Origin: Mucilaginibacter sp.
GTDB lineage: Bacteria; Bacteroidota; Bacteroidia; Sphingobacteriales; Sphingobacteriaceae
Direction: 5' to 3'
DNA length: 5,431 nt
NCBI GenBank assembly: GCA_025934475.1
Contig: JAICXZ010000273.1
Span: forward strand, 1-5,431
The translations under genes were made by a program, and so were the position numbers. Positions 5,417-5,431 of the stretch are shown here, piece by piece; the stretch's first letter is position 1, and every line of letters starts with the position of its first letter. Below the pieces are notes generated by a model. The model made no database searches and was not told the origin of the DNA. It worked only from the letters and a program-made list of their open reading frames with translations.

Positions 5417-5431
5417 ATGATTCGGGAAGCA

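Noticed and set aside
1..5431. CRISPR array, tRNA or rRNA gene, insertion sequence
   Set aside because: No short regularly spaced repeats, tRNA-like cloverleaf, rRNA-like sequence, transposase or flanking terminal inverted repeats were seen; the only sizeable repeat is the pair of 67-bp elements.

Overview
The window looks like part of a Bacteroidota chromosome, most likely a Sphingobacteriaceae-type genome such as Mucilaginibacter or Pedobacter. That placement is inference. It rests on the AT-rich spacers without clear Shine-Dalgarno sequences, the Bacteroidota-style -7 box (TAGATTTG) ahead of the first gene, the TlpA-family thioredoxins, and a VKOR protein of a type common in that phylum. 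All genes lie on the minus strand, so transcription runs from high to low coordinates and the locus reads as one operon or a chain of linked units.

In transcription order the layout is: (1) 5368-3752, a membrane VKOR-thioredoxin fusion with a degenerate C39-like N-terminus; (2) 3624-3403, a 73-residue Cys-rich peptide precursor with a double-glycine leader; (3) 3326-2205, a secreted TlpA-like thioredoxin; (4) 2048-1833, a second 71-residue Cys-rich double-glycine precursor; (5) 1774 (or 1804)-308, a second, larger TlpA-like thioredoxin; (6) 285 to the left edge, the N-terminal C39 peptidase domain of a peptidase-containing ABC transporter (PCAT), cut off by the window. There is no gene-free stretch longer than 300 bases.

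The genes fit one pathway. The leaders of both precursors match the classical double-glycine consensus that C39 peptidases cleave during export. The mature parts carry 6 and 8 cysteines, even numbers that suggest disulfide-stabilised peptides. VKOR-thioredoxin fusions make disulfides de novo, and the two exported TlpA-like proteins could reduce or isomerise wrong disulfides. The locus therefore looks like a dedicated production line for secreted disulfide-rich peptides: cleavage and export by the PCAT, oxidation by VKOR-Trx, editing by the TlpA proteins. What the peptides do (bacteriocin, signal, toxin or other) cannot be read from the sequence.

The most striking non-coding feature is a 67-bp element present twice, once ahead of each peptide gene, about 88% identical by eye and set 43-44 nt from the start codon both times. 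It contains a TTTGGCCAAA palindrome and a conserved GCATG/CATGC inverted repeat. Hairpins follow each peptide gene, and another follows the first TlpA gene. The operon therefore appears to be built from repeated units of element, peptide, hairpin and thioredoxin, probably to keep peptide mRNA in excess over enzyme mRNA.
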